A stretch of DNA of 64,000 bases, from contig NW_021167087.1 of NCBI RefSeq assembly GCF_003711515.1, positions 1,608,799-1,672,798 of the forward strand. The letters run 5' to 3'. This stretch comes from Sodiomyces alkalinus F11. Lineage: Eukaryota > Ascomycota > Sordariomycetes > Glomerellales > Plectosphaerellaceae. This document shows positions 21,799 to 33,212 of the stretch, one piece after another. A model generated the notes under the pieces. It made no database searches. It was not told the origin of the DNA and saw nothing but the letters and a program-made list of their open reading frames with translations. A program made the position numbers and the translations under genes. The stretch's first letter is position 1. The number at the start of each line of letters is the position of its first letter.

Positions 21799-23348
21799 CT
21801 TCTTCTTCTCCCGCCGCTTTCCTTCCTGCCGCCGGCTAATTCAATGCTTTTCCAGGCGCCATTCTCGGCACGGGCGCAATAACTGCCATCCTCATCATCA
21901 TCCTGGCCTTCATCCCGCCGCGCATCCTGTTGCGCATCTTCCCTCCCATCGTCACCGGTCCCACCGTCCTGCTGATGGGTGTGAAGCTCATCCAGAGCGG
22001 CTTCAGGAACTGGATGGGAGGCACTGGGCCCTGCTCTTCGCCCTCCACCGCCGTTGGCTTCTTCGAGCGCTGCCCGAATATTGCCGCCCCTAACGCCCTG
22101 CCTTGGGGGTCTCCGGAATACTTTGGTCTGGGTTTCTCCGTCTTCGTCACCATTATTCTTTCCGAGCGCTTTGGTTCCCCCATTATGAAGTCCTGCTCCG
22201 TCATCGTCGGCCTGCTTGGTGAGCTCTTCTTCTTCCCTTATTCCCTTCTTCTCTTCTTCTCATACTGATCCTCTTGCTCAGTCGGCTGCATCATTGCCGC
22301 TTCGACCGGATATTTCGATCGCTCCGGTATCGACAATGCGCCTGTCGCCTTGTTCATCTGGGTGCACACCTTTAAACTCACTCTGTACGGTCCTTTGGTA
22401 CTCCCTCTGATGGCTGTTTATATCATCTGGTACGAAAGACTCCTCCCGTTTCCCCTTCGCGCTCAACAATGGTTCCCGTGTCCCAAATGGGTTTTAACTA
22501 ACCTCTTCCCTCCCCTCCGCCCAGTGCTACCGAGGCCATCGGTGATATCACGGCCACATGCGATGTCTCCCGAGTTGAAGTTCACGGGCAGACCTACGAA
22601 TCCCGCATCCAGGGCGGCGTGCTGGCTGACGGCCTCAACGGCATCCTCGCGTCCCTCATGACCCTCACCCCTGTGACCACCTTTTCCCAGAACAACGGCA
22701 TCATTGCTCTTACTCGTTGTGCCAGCCGAGCCGCCGGCTATTGCTGCTGCTTCTTCCTCATCATCATGGGCATCTTTTCCAAGTTTGCCGCCTCGCTCAT
22801 CTCGATCCCTTCTCCTGTCCTCGGGTTCGTCTTTTCCCCACTCCCTCGGCAGAACCCTTTTGTTTCCGCATTAATTGGGTGGAACGAGCACAACTTTTTT
22901 TGCTGACGATTGTGAAATGAACAGCGGCATGACCACCTTCCTCTTCGCCAGCGTCGCCGTCTCCGGCATGGCCATCATCAACAGGGGCGTCGTCTTCAAC
23001 CGCCGCAACCGCTTCATCCTGACCGCCGGTTTCGTCTTCGGCTACGGCGGTATCCTGCTGCCCGGCTACTTCGCCAACGTCCTGCCTTACGACGGGGACA
23101 ACACCGGCCTGCGCGGCTTCCTGGACGCCATCACCCTCATCGTCGAGACCGGCTTCGCCATGACCACCATCATCAACATGGTCCTGAACCTTGTCCTCCC
23201 CGAGGAGATTGACGAGACCGATGCCGCGCCCGTCCCCATGGAAGCCGTGAGGCCTGGCGGCGAAGGGAGCGCCCGTTCCACTGACTCGGATGACATCCTT
23301 CCCACGCGTCATGATTCTACCAGCAAGGGGGAGGAGAAGGTGTACTGA
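21001..23348 (+). CDS. Uric acid/xanthine permease, NAT (NCS2) family, UapA/UapC-like
   Basis: Seven exons join in frame to 598 residues: 21001-21253, 21347-21506, 21613-21761, 21856-22218, 22282-22429, 22525-22824 and 22925-23348. The cytosolic N-terminus (EGLIGTYDYAFLFTPNIPFMK) and the segment LLGFQHALGM match UapA-type carriers. The NAT signature QNNGIIALTR starts at Gln413. NIPFMK, TATCDVSR and ESRIQGGVLADG also fit. The family couples proton import to uptake of purines across the plasma membrane through 14 helices. The close fit to Aspergillus UapA throughout suggests uric acid/xanthine specificity, but substrate preference is inferred. Intron 3 carries a T30 run. Start chosen at MDEDQGP because it matches the family N-terminus; an upstream in-frame start would add nine residues. 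Confidence 0.95.
21769..21798. repeat. T30 homopolymer in permease intron 3
   Basis: Thirty consecutive T residues lie just after the GTGAGG donor and expand the intron without touching its branch or acceptor. Confidence 0.95.
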
Positions 23349-23909
23349 GAAAAGGGGGGGGGGGGCGCGGCGATATGAGCGGGTTGCAGATCTATTTCAT
23401 ATATCGAGACTTATCATGATATCCATGTGAGAATGCCAGAGAATGATTTTGTTTATGACCAAGTTGCTATTTTTGCCTTTCCCCTGTAGTGATCCTGCCA
23501 TTGAGTGTTGTTCTCCTTTCGTTCCCCATGGTGCAACTCTACCACGCTCTCTCCCTTCCACGTCTTAATCAAAGGAGTATTGGAAAATCCGAGGGCGCAA
23601 CGTCTACCCGAGTGCTCGCATTGGGGGTTCTTATTCAGAAAGAGTGTGCTGGCAAATCCCCCTTATCCCGGGATTCTATCGTCAGAGCATCTCTCTCTTT
23701 AATTTACACTTTAAAAGGAAGTCGCCTAAAAGTATCTATCGTCACTGTGCCCTCCCCTATTCACCGAGACTCCTAGAATCCTTTCTGGTATTGTGTAGAC
23801 ACCGAAGACCCAAAAAACCAAAAATCTCCTCCTTCGAAGTAAGCCCCCAAAAGGCACGCTCAAGCGCGCCCTCGCAATGATTATCTACCGATTATATATG
23901 AATCGTCCC
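23349..23909. other. Convergent 3' intergenic region (permease / CET1)
   Basis: A 561-bp region lies between two convergent genes and presumably holds both 3' UTRs. A G-run at about 23356-23365 follows the permease stop. No gene is supported. Confidence 0.5.
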
Positions 23910-26814
23910 TCACGAGTCAGCATGGGGAGTGGAGCGTGCCAGGAAGCGGATATTGTCCAGGAACCCCTCTACAAGCTCCTGATATCGGTGAGGTCGGCCG
24001 GATTGGGCCCTTCGAGCCTGGTCAATGGTAATGGTCGGGTCAAGCTCAATTTCGAGCTCATGCTCTTTATCCAGGCGTTGCGTATTCTGAGATGCACACA
24101 CGTTAGCCAGCGAAGAATGGACCAGCGAAAAGAAAGTCCCGATATGACAAGGGAGGAGGAGGAGGAGGAGGAGGAGAAGGAGAAGGAGGAGAAGGAGAAG
24201 GAGAAGGAGAAGGAGGAGGAGGAGAGAAGAGGAGAGCAAATGGGACATACACCAGGACCGGGGACCGTCTGAGTCACCTGGGTAAGATCAATCTGATAAT
24301 GACTGTGCGTGTAGCTGAGTCGATCCTTGTTGCGGTCGGGGAACTTGATGCCGTGCCCAATGGCAATCTGCTCGAGTTCCTCGAGTGGCCCATCCCACGC
24401 CGTCTCCAGGTTGACGCTGATGCGGCAGTCGAGCGGCGCGTTGGGCATGTGCAGGTGAAGGTCGGCCACCCTCGCCTTCACGATTTTATTCAACGGTTGG
24501 CCCGTCTTCTGGTCGAACGTTACGCGGACCTTGACGGAGTGCTTAGAATTGAGATAGGACCGGACGCAACCCGGGAGCCGGCCCTGTAAGCTGCTGGGGA
24601 TTTCGAAGAACCTGTCCACCTCCCGGCGGTGTTTGTAGTGGACCTGGACGCGGCCGCGAGCTTTGGGGTCCGGGTTTTGTGGGTTCGTCTTGACGACTTT
24701 GTCGTTCAACCAATCGTTCAATACTTTGTGTTGTGCCTAGTTTGTCTCGTGAGTTTACGCCCAACAAGTTCAGGAACAACAGAAAGGAGAGGAAGGTATA
24801 TAAAAGATCGAGGTGAGAGACATACCTCGGTCATGCTACTGCGGAAGGCGAGCCTCCCCGTGTCCTGAAGGATGCATTCCGTAGCGATAAACTTCATCAC
24901 TCGGTCGTTCGTGTCCTTGTCTATTAACGTGCCCAGCTTGGCCTCAATCTCGAACTGGATGCCGCGGCTCGTTATTTCGCCCGCAACTGGGGACGCGATG
25001 ACGTTGACAAAGAGGAAATCCGCGATGGCCTTGGATATCTCTTCCATGGGCTTGACGCCCGTGATGCTGGGCTCCCAGGGGCCCAAGAGATCTTCCGCGG
25101 CATTTCTGGGTTGCGCCTCGGCCGCTTGCGGCGGCTGGACGGGTCGAGCGACTTCGGGCGAGTTGCGGCGACTGTCCTCTTCCTGCTTGACCTGCTCCTG
25201 TCTCGCAACGACCTTGTCCGGCTTTCCGTTCAAACTGGGCGGTCCCCGCTTTTGGAGTTCAAGATTGCCCTTGTTGAGTCGCCGATTCTCCCGCGAATCG
25301 TATTTATGCGCCCATGGGGGAGGAGTGGAATATCGAACCGGTTTCTTGCGCAGGGGTTGAGCCGCAGGAGCCCGGGGCTGCACGCCCGGATCGTGGGAAA
25401 AGGTCGTATGGCCACCGTTCACCTGTCCCGGAGGCGGCCGAGTATTTGTCTTCTCGAGCTCACCGGGGCTCAGATCCCGGTCCGCAAGTTTTCGCTTGGC
25501 TGGGGTGTGGGCTCTTTCGCGTTCGGACCCTCCCGACAGGATAGCAGCACCAGGCAGAGCCAGTCGAACGTCGGAATCTACCACTGCGCTTGCGGCACGT
25601 ACTACGGGCTGTCCGCCGGCAGAGCTTGGAAGACTGGGTATGCGGGTTTTGGGGCTGACGCTAACGCTCCTGTCGCGTTCGCTGGTGGACTGAGACCCTC
25701 GGTGGGGTTCTCCGGCTCGTGGGTCATGGGAGATGGAGATGGAGGTCGAGGTGGAGGCACGCGGCAAGGCGGGGGGTGTGGCGTGGGTCTGAGAAAGCTG
25801 TGACGCGTTGACAGTCATTCGTTGTTGGTAGGGGCTAGGTGGTTGCGCGAAGTTTGGGGGCCCAGATGATAGCTGTCTCTGATGCGGGCCGGCTGACGAC
25901 GGGGGCCCGAGTGGCGTCGGCGGTTGAGACGTCTGTCGGTTGTATTCACCGGGAGGGGGAGGCTTGTTGGCCGGAACGGGGCTGCCGTGAGGGAAGGACT
26001 GGCCGAAGTGATGCTGGCTTTGCGCCGAGGTTGGGGTGGGCGAAGAATGAGCCGACTGCGATTGCTGGTGCATGTAGGAATGGCTTCCCCCAGGGGTGCC
26101 GATGGGAGGTGTCTGTGGCACAGGAACAGGAGGACCGGAATGCTGGTGCTGGTGCTGCTGCTGTTGTTGTTGTTGTTGTTGTTGTGGCATGTACGAGGCA
26201 GGTGGGTGGGAAGGAGTCGTCGTCGCACCATGTGGCGCCCCAGGCGTGAGAGCGTAGCTGTCCCGGGAAGGGTATGAGCTGCTGGGCGGAAGGTGCGGGT
26301 GTCGTTGCACAGGGCTTGCACTGGCTTCGGACCCGTGGGCCGAGTTGGGTGGAGGCGCTGTTGCTGTTGACGGGAAAGGGTAACCCGCGGTGGCAGAGGA
26401 GGACGGCGGGGGTCGGTAAGGTGAAGGTCCCGGACCAGAAGCACTTGGCGACCGGGTGTCACCGTAGTGGGCTTGATGCGGCGGCCCGGCCGGATAAGGC
26501 GCGGGGCCCTGGTAGGGGGTTTGGGGAGGGTATGAGGCCGATGCAGACGGGCCGTGAGCACTGTACTCCTGTGGAGTTGGATGCTTGCCCGGGGAGCTGT
26601 GCAGGGCGTGGCTGTACGGGGACTCGCGGAAGGCGTACGAAGGAGGGTTGTGGGCGGGAGTTGTCGGGGTCTGAATGGGGGGCGGCGGGTGCTGTTGATG
26701 AGCATAGGCAGGCGGCTGTTTGTGGGGAGGAGGGTTGACGGGGACGGGAGGAGCAGGCTTGTCGCGTGGACGGTCGTCGTTTTCCGACGTATTCATTAAG
26801 CTCCTGAGATCCAT
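23910..26814 (-). CDS. CET1: mRNA-capping enzyme subunit beta (polynucleotide 5'-triphosphatase)
   Basis: Three exons on the minus strand, 26814-24826, 24736-24251 and 24086-23910, all phase-0 junctions, give 883 residues. The first ~560 residues are disordered, rich in Pro, Ser, His and Gln, with a poly-Gln run. The C-terminal domain has the tunnel-fold RNA triphosphatase metal motifs: FEIEAKLGTL (Glu622, Glu624, Lys626) and HELEIEL (Glu835, Glu837, Glu839). Between them lie KVRVTFDQKTG, DCRISVNLE and KDRLSYTH, as in yeast CET1. The enzyme removes the gamma phosphate from nascent mRNA, the first step of cap formation, with a separate guanylyltransferase. Intron 2 holds an 88-nt all-purine tract on the plus strand. 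The start MDLRSLMNTSEN is the first ATG of the frame; the exact N-terminus is less certain. Confidence 0.93.
24149..24236. repeat. 88-nt polypurine tract (GGA/GAA-rich) inside CET1 intron 2
   Basis: Every base from 24149 to 24236 is A or G on the plus strand, built from GGA and GGAGAA units. It is therefore a polypyrimidine run in the CET1 transcript, between the GTATGT donor and the CTAAC branch site. Confidence 0.95.
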
Positions 26815-28518
26815 GTTGAGATATCTGGTGGTCGACCGACTGCGGCACTTTTCTCGGTTGTGACCACTCGGAGACCTTTCACAGTCACAAGGATCGTGCT
26901 TCGTGTGCCTTGCCTACTTTCCGAGCTCTGTGATTGCCCTGGAGGCCTTTCGGTGACGTCGGTCTTGATATTCTATCGCATATAATCCAAGGCGCAAACG
27001 AGTCACATCACGCCAGCATCGGTTCAGGAATCTACTACCGACGAGATGGTAAGCGCAAAATGTATCCGTAACAAGGTGAATGAAGGAGTTCGTAGTGCTA
27101 TGGCGTGTGGTGTGGCGTGGGGCGGGTGTGGGCGTGGACGTGGACGTGGACGTGGTGTCGTGTCTTGTTCTTCGAGTTTAGGTCTGTTTGACCAGTCGGG
27201 TTGGACAAAAGTCGTCGAGATAATTCGCGTCGCAGTCGCAGATGACGATAGATAGTCGCGAATTATGATGAAATCCGACAGTGAACGAGCTATCGATAGT
27301 GTCCTTGAGTCAGATGGGGTTGGTCTGACGCGTGTCGCCTTAGGAGGAAAAGAACATTTCGTCTTGCGATGATGACGGCGACATGAATCGCAGACGGTCG
27401 TGAAGCCCAGAGACCTGAATGTCGAGTCGGTAGAGAGTGATGAGCGAAGATGTGTGAGAAGAGGTACAAAAGATCGAAGGATATATGCCGTGGATGATAA
27501 GAAAGGGGGAAGGATGAATTAAGGCGTTTGTTTGGGGCACGGAGTAGAGTTCGAAGAAGACAAAGAGCAGAGACAAGATGATGCTCTGAGAAGGAATTAT
27601 TATGGACTTGGCCAACCCAGTCAACTTTTTTGGCCGAATAGGAGCTCGGGGAATTTTCGCTTTTTAACTCCCTTGACTCCCATTCCTAATGCACAATAGA
27701 AGTAGTCAGTACCTACTTTTGTTGGGAAACTTTATACAGTAAAGACGTACTGAGTACCTAGCTAATACCTAATTTTCCCTGTCGCTTTTCGTGTAAGTAC
27801 TTACATGGGTATAAATCCGATTTTTGGCACGTAAGAACTGTGTCACTATACGTGTACGTTGCGAAAGTCTTGGTCTTTGCTGCCAGTTATTCTTGTCTAC
27901 CTTACAGGTACCTAGTATAGAAAGAAGCCTGTGTAATTAGGTAAGCCGCTGATTGGGTGAAACCCATCACGTACCTAAGGTAGGTAGTGAAGCATCTTGA
28001 CTCTTGGTCATTGACCGGAAACGGAAAACTGTGTTACGGTCATGTGACTTTTGGGTGGTCCTACTCCGCACTGTCTCGCTTATTCATCCATCCATTCTGA
28101 GCTAGCCGTTTATGGTCTGCTAGTCGTTTCGACCTTCCTCTGCAAGGCACCTGTGCCTGACGTGGTTGATGACCTTTTGCTCGCGCCGTCTCTCGCCTCT
28201 GCTTTCCTTCCCTCAAACGAGCTCCAACTTCATCACCAACTACCTTTACATCCTGTAACCACTCCCACCTCTCCGTCAATCGGCTCAACTCCTCTCGCCC
28301 GTATTGCCGCCATTGTTCCACGGTTGTCTTCTTATTCTTGTCTTTTCTTTTCTTTTCTTTTCTTTTCTTTTCTTTTCTTTCTTTCTTATTGAAAACCAGA
28401 GGCTTCTTCTTGTTTCCCTGGTTTTACTTTACCTATCCATCTCGGCAAATCGTGATTGCCGCAGTTACTCTGGACTAGTCCTTTCCACAGCCTATCCCCC
28501 AACGAAAACCCCCTCAAG
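26815..28518. other. Divergent promoter region between CET1 and RPN2
   Basis: 1.7 kb lies between two divergent genes. It contains a TGACGTC (CRE-like) site near 26955, GTAC palindromes at 27907-27990 and a (TCTTT)8 run at 28341-28380 ahead of RPN2. Open frames here are short and unsupported. I did not find a proteasome-associated GGTGGCAAA element. Confidence 0.45.
28341..28380. repeat. (TCTTT)8 pentanucleotide run upstream of RPN2
   Basis: Eight copies of TCTTT lie about 140 bp before the RPN2 start codon. Such pyrimidine tracts are common in filamentous fungal core promoters and leaders. Confidence 0.9.
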
Positions 28519-31500
28519 ATGCCCGGCCTGGTAACGGCGACGGGTGTGCTAGGCTTCCTCGCCGATGAGGAGGCCGAGCTCAAGGTTTTCGCCTTGCAGA
28601 CCCTAAACGACGACATCGACACTGTTTGGACAGAGGTTGCAGGGTCCCTTGGCCAAATGTTTGTGCTTTTTTCTCCTTTTTTCCCCCTTTACCCCTATCT
28701 TTCGCTTCCCCTCGGGTCAAATAAGTATATCATAAAGCTGACAGGGTTTCTCTTTCTCATCATTGTAGTGAGGCGCTTTATGAGGACGAATCCTTTGCCG
28801 AACGCCAGCTGGCCGCCCTCGTTTTGGCCAAGGTCTACTACCACCTCCAAGCTTACAATGAGAGCATGGCCTTTGCCCTCGCCGCCGGCGATCTGTTCAA
28901 GCTCGATGCGCCCGGCGAATTCGAGGACACCATTATTTCCAAGTGTATCGACCAATACATCGCCGTCTGCTCCTCCGAACACTCCAGCTCGAAGCCTTCC
29001 AAGAATGATGTCTCCCTGCCGGCCCTCGCCACAACCTTCGCTAGCGGCGTCGGAAATGGCTCCGCCGTCATCTCTCCGACAACACCTTTCTCTCAGACCG
29101 CGCTCCCGTCCAAGTCTCTTCTATCTCGGGCCTCGGTGGACAATACCATTCTGGACCCTTCCTTCCAACCCGTCAAGGAAGGTCGTTCCGGCTCCATCGC
29201 CCCGGTCGCTGACAAGGCCACGCGCGAAGCCCTACAAAGAGTCGTCGAGCGACTCTTTGACGCTTGCCTCAACGAGGGCCGGTACCGGCAAGTGATCGGC
29301 ATCGCCGTTGAGGCCAAGAACCTGGACGTCCTGAGACGCGTCATCAAGAGGGCTGGCGAGGACGCCGCCTCCTCCAAGGGCAAGTCGTCTGACGGGCCAA
29401 CTCCGGCGGAGGAGCTCATGGAGTACGCCCTGAGCATATGCATGGACATCGTGCAGGAGCGTGGTTTCCGCCGGGAAATCCTGCGTCTCGTCCTGGATCT
29501 CCTGAACGACATCCCGAACCCGGACTACTTCGCCATTGCCAAGTGCGTCGTCTACCTCAACTCCGACGAGGAGGCCTCGCGCATGCTTCGACAGCTCGTC
29601 TCCAGCGAAGATCGCAACAACACCACCATCGCCTACCAGATCGCGTTCGACCTTTACGATAACGGGACCCAGGAGTTCCTCGGCAAGATCATCAAGTCTC
29701 TTCCGTCCGGCGACCCCCCCAAGCCCAAGCCTGACGCCGCTGAAGGAACCAACGACGCCCAGGAGACCGAGCCGCTCCTGGAGAACCAGGAGCCTGCGAG
29801 AGAAGACGCCGAGGAGGTATCAGAGGACCTGGCCAGGGTGTACAAGAACATCCGCTCTATCCTCGTCGGAAGCAAGACCATCCAGCTCAACCTCGAGTTT
29901 CTGTACCGGAACAACCGCACGGATCTGAGCATTTTGAACAAGGTCCGCGACAGCCTCGAGGCGCGCAATTCCATTTTCCATACCGCCGTCACCTTTTGCA
30001 ATGCCTTCATGAACCAAGGCACCACCAACGACAAGTTCTTCCGCGACAACCTCGAGTGGCTCGGAAAAGCCGTCAACTGGTCCAAGTTCACCGCCACCGC
30101 CGCCCTGGGCGTCATCCACCGCGGAAACCTTACCCAGTCGAGGAAGTTGCTTGAGCCCTATCTGCCACAGCAGAGCGGGTTGAGCAACGGTTCCATCTTT
30201 AGCCAAGGTGGCGCCTTGTACGCCTACGGCCTCATCCACGCCAACCATGGCGCTGACGCTCTCGACTACCTCAAGTCGCAATTTTCGGCGGCCGAGGAAG
30301 AAGTCATCCAGCACGGGGGCGCGCTCGGCCTCGGCATCGCCGGCATGGCCACAGGCTCCGAGGAGATCTTCGACAGCCTGAAGAACGTTCTGTTCACCGA
30401 CTCGGCCCTGAATGGCGAGGCCGTCGGCCTGGCCATGGGCCTGATCATGCTGGGCACTGGCAACGTCAAGGCTCTGGAGGACATGATCACCTACGCGCAC
30501 GAGACTACTCACGAGAAGATCGTTCGCGGCCTGGCCCTTGGCATGGCCCTGATCATGTATGGCCGCCAGGAAGGCGCCGACGTGATGATCGAGGGTCTTC
30601 TCAACGACCCTGACCCAACTCTGCGCTACGGCGGCATCATGACCGTCGCCCTGGCCTACTGCGGCACCGGCAGCAACAAGGCCATCCGCAAGTTGCTCCA
30701 CATTGCCGTGAGCGATGTCAACGACGACGTGCGCCGGATTGCCGTCATGAGCTTGGGCTTCATTCTTTTCCGGAAGCCCGGCAGCGTCCCCAGGATGGTC
30801 GAACTCCTATCCGAGTCGTACAACCCCCACGTCCGATATGGATCCGCCATGGCGCTCGGTATTTCTTGCGCCGGTACCGGCTTGGACGAGGCCATCGACC
30901 TCCTCGAGCCCATGATGAAGGACCCTACCGACTTCGTCCGCCAAGGCGCTCTGATCTCCCTAGCCATGATCATGATCCAGCAGAACGAGGTCATGAACCC
31001 CAAGGTCGCAGCGATTCGGAAGACCTTGAAGAAGGTCGTCGGTGACCGCCACGAGGACGCCATGACGAAATTTGGCGCGTCTCTTGCCCTCGGCATCATC
31101 GACGCCGGCGGTCGCAACTGCACCATCGGCCTCCAGACCCAGTCCGGGAACCTGAACATGGCTGGCATTGTCGGCATGGCCGTATTCACTCAGTACTGGT
31201 ACTGGTTCCCCTTCACACACTTTTTGTCTCTCGCTTTCTCGCCCACGTCCATCATTGGACTCGACCACGACCTGGACATTCCCAGCTTCAAGTTCCACTG
31301 CTCCGCTCGCCCGAGTCTGTTCGACTACCCCCCGGAACAGGAGGTCAAGGCTGAAGAGGGCCCCACCATGGTGGCGACCGCCGTTCTTTCGACTACGGCG
31401 CAGGCCAAACGCCGGGCCCAGAAGAAGGAACGAGCTCAGCGCAGAGAGAGCATGGATGTCGACTCTGCTCCGTCGAGCGCCAAGCCGGCTGCCTCGGGTG

Positions 31501-32251
31501 GAGGTGACAAGATGGATGTGGACGACGACAAGAAGTCCAAGGCCGCGGAAGAGTCGAAGGACAAGAAGGAGAAGGAGAGGGAGGGAAGCAGCGACAAGGG
31601 CACTCCGGCCGCTGATGCGAAGAAGCGTCCTGAGAAGGAGAAGGCGGGCTACGAAATCGAGAACATGTCCCGTGTGCTCCCCGGTCAACTCAAATTCGTC
31701 AGCTTCCCAGCTGGTCGGTATAAGCCGGTCAAGAAGGTAAGAAGAATCCCTTCATATGTTGCCTCCCTCACTGCTTTCTGCTTTTCTTTTCCCTAAGCCC
31801 CGTATTCTTTCTCGTCTTCCTTCGCACCGGCTAATGAATAACGCTGCAGCCCACCGGTGGACCCCTTCTTTTGGTGGATACCCAGCCAGAGGAGGAGAAG
31901 TCACTCATGGAGGAGAAGCTGAAGACGGTGACGACGGAGAAGGCACCCGTTGCCGGCCAAAGGACGGGCGGTGGCGCGGGCGGTGCGGCCGGCCAGGAAC
32001 AGAACCTCATCCGGCAGGCTCTCCGGAACGAGGGCAACCTGCGATCGCTTAACGAGCTGAACGAGCTCCTGGGACATCGTCTTGGCGGCGGCGGCAGGAA
32101 CAACGACGCCAACGAATCCGCCCCGGGCAGCGGTGCGGCCGCAGCAGCCGGTGTTCTCACCGCCGTGGACGAGGACGGAGAGGGTGATGAGGAGGCTCCT
32201 GTCCCGCGCGAGTTTGAGTACTTCAGTGACGGGGAAGAGGAGGAAGAGTGA
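28519..32251 (+). CDS. RPN2: 26S proteasome regulatory subunit RPN2
   Basis: Three exons, 28519-28658, 28769-31736 and 31850-32251, give 1169 residues. Intron 1 splits an Ile codon (donor GTTTGT) and intron 2 is phase 0 (GTAAGA; branch CTAAT). The N-terminal helical region (LGFLADEEAELKVFALQTLN, ALYEDESFAERQLAALV) matches RPN2/PSMD1. The centre holds the PC-repeat toroid: GALYAYGLIHANHG, HGGALGLGIAGMATGS, ALNGEAVGLAMGLIMLG, RGLALGMALIMYG, YGSAMALGISCAGTG and others. The block VFTQYWYWFPFTHFLSLAF is diagnostic. RPN2 is a scaffold of the 19S base that helps hold ubiquitin receptors. A charged Lys/Glu-rich insert lies at about residues 900-960. Confidence 0.97.
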
Positions 32252-33212
32252 TAGATGGCTTCGTGGACGCCGTGCCGAGGCTTTCTTTCCACCAGAGACG
32301 CACTCGCCCCCCCCCCCCCCCCCCCCCCCCCCCCCCATGTCTCGACTGTATTTCTACCTTTCCCCCTGACTTAGAGAACGGGATAGAGCAGAGGAGGACG
32401 TGGAACATGCGAGGGAATCACGGGGTTTCGATGGTCGCTGCGGGACCCCTTTATCGCCGTTGAAGCTGTACACTAAAAGGGGACCGCGGTGGCGGTGGTG
32501 ACCGTGGTGTAATAAGGAGTTGTATCATTTCCCTGACTTGTCTAACCTTGTCTTGTCTATATTCCCATATTTACTCGTCATGTCCGTCCTCTCTGTGTAG
32601 AAACTTGATGGGACTAACACCTACCGACGTCGTACAGAATTTGCGTAGCTGCAACATTTTTATTTAATTAGTATGGTGCGAGGTACATGGCCAGCAGAAT
32701 GGACTATTATGTGTCTTTTTCTTTCCGATGATGACAAGCAGATCGACCGAAATTCCCCGATCGCCGCTCCATGATCAACCCCTATCATCAGTCGAGGGAA
32801 GAAGACAGATTCGTCTTGGGCACGACAGCAACGCCCCGTGAAGTCGCGTGCTGACCGATAAGCGGGCAGAGACAGTCTACAAAGAAAGCAAGAGACGCCA
32901 AAACAACCTGGCGGCCGATGACCTACCTCGCCACAGCCTCCTTAGTAAACTAATAATAATAATGAATAATAATAATAATAGATAAAGAAGGAGAGTAAAG
33001 GACACCATGCTGATAGAAGTGCTACAAATGCTGTATCTCGAAACACCCCGAGTCGCGCTGACGCCGCATTCTAGTTTCTCGCGTTTCCAACAAAAGGAAG
33101 AAAAGAACATGAAAAAAAAAATATAAAAAATAACGGGAAAAGTTGTAGTAGCAAGTGAATACGAAGAAGCTCAGAGGGGCCGGGTCCATTATGGTAAATG
33201 GGGCCTTTGCCC
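32252..33212. other. Convergent 3' intergenic region (RPN2 / sulfite oxidase)
   Basis: A 961-bp region between convergent genes. It carries the C30 homopolymer and AT-rich simple sequence (TAATAA-type runs at 32950-32982). No gene is supported. Confidence 0.5.
32307..32336. repeat. C30 homopolymer in RPN2 3' flank
   Basis: Thirty consecutive C residues lie 56 bp after the RPN2 stop codon, probably inside its 3' UTR. Long C runs are rare and hard to sequence, so the true length is uncertain. Confidence 0.9.

Noticed and set aside
29820..30701. 293-codon minus-strand frame within RPN2
   Set aside because: A shadow of the RPN2 exon with biased Val/Ala/Gly/Asp composition; the plus frame has clear PC repeats.
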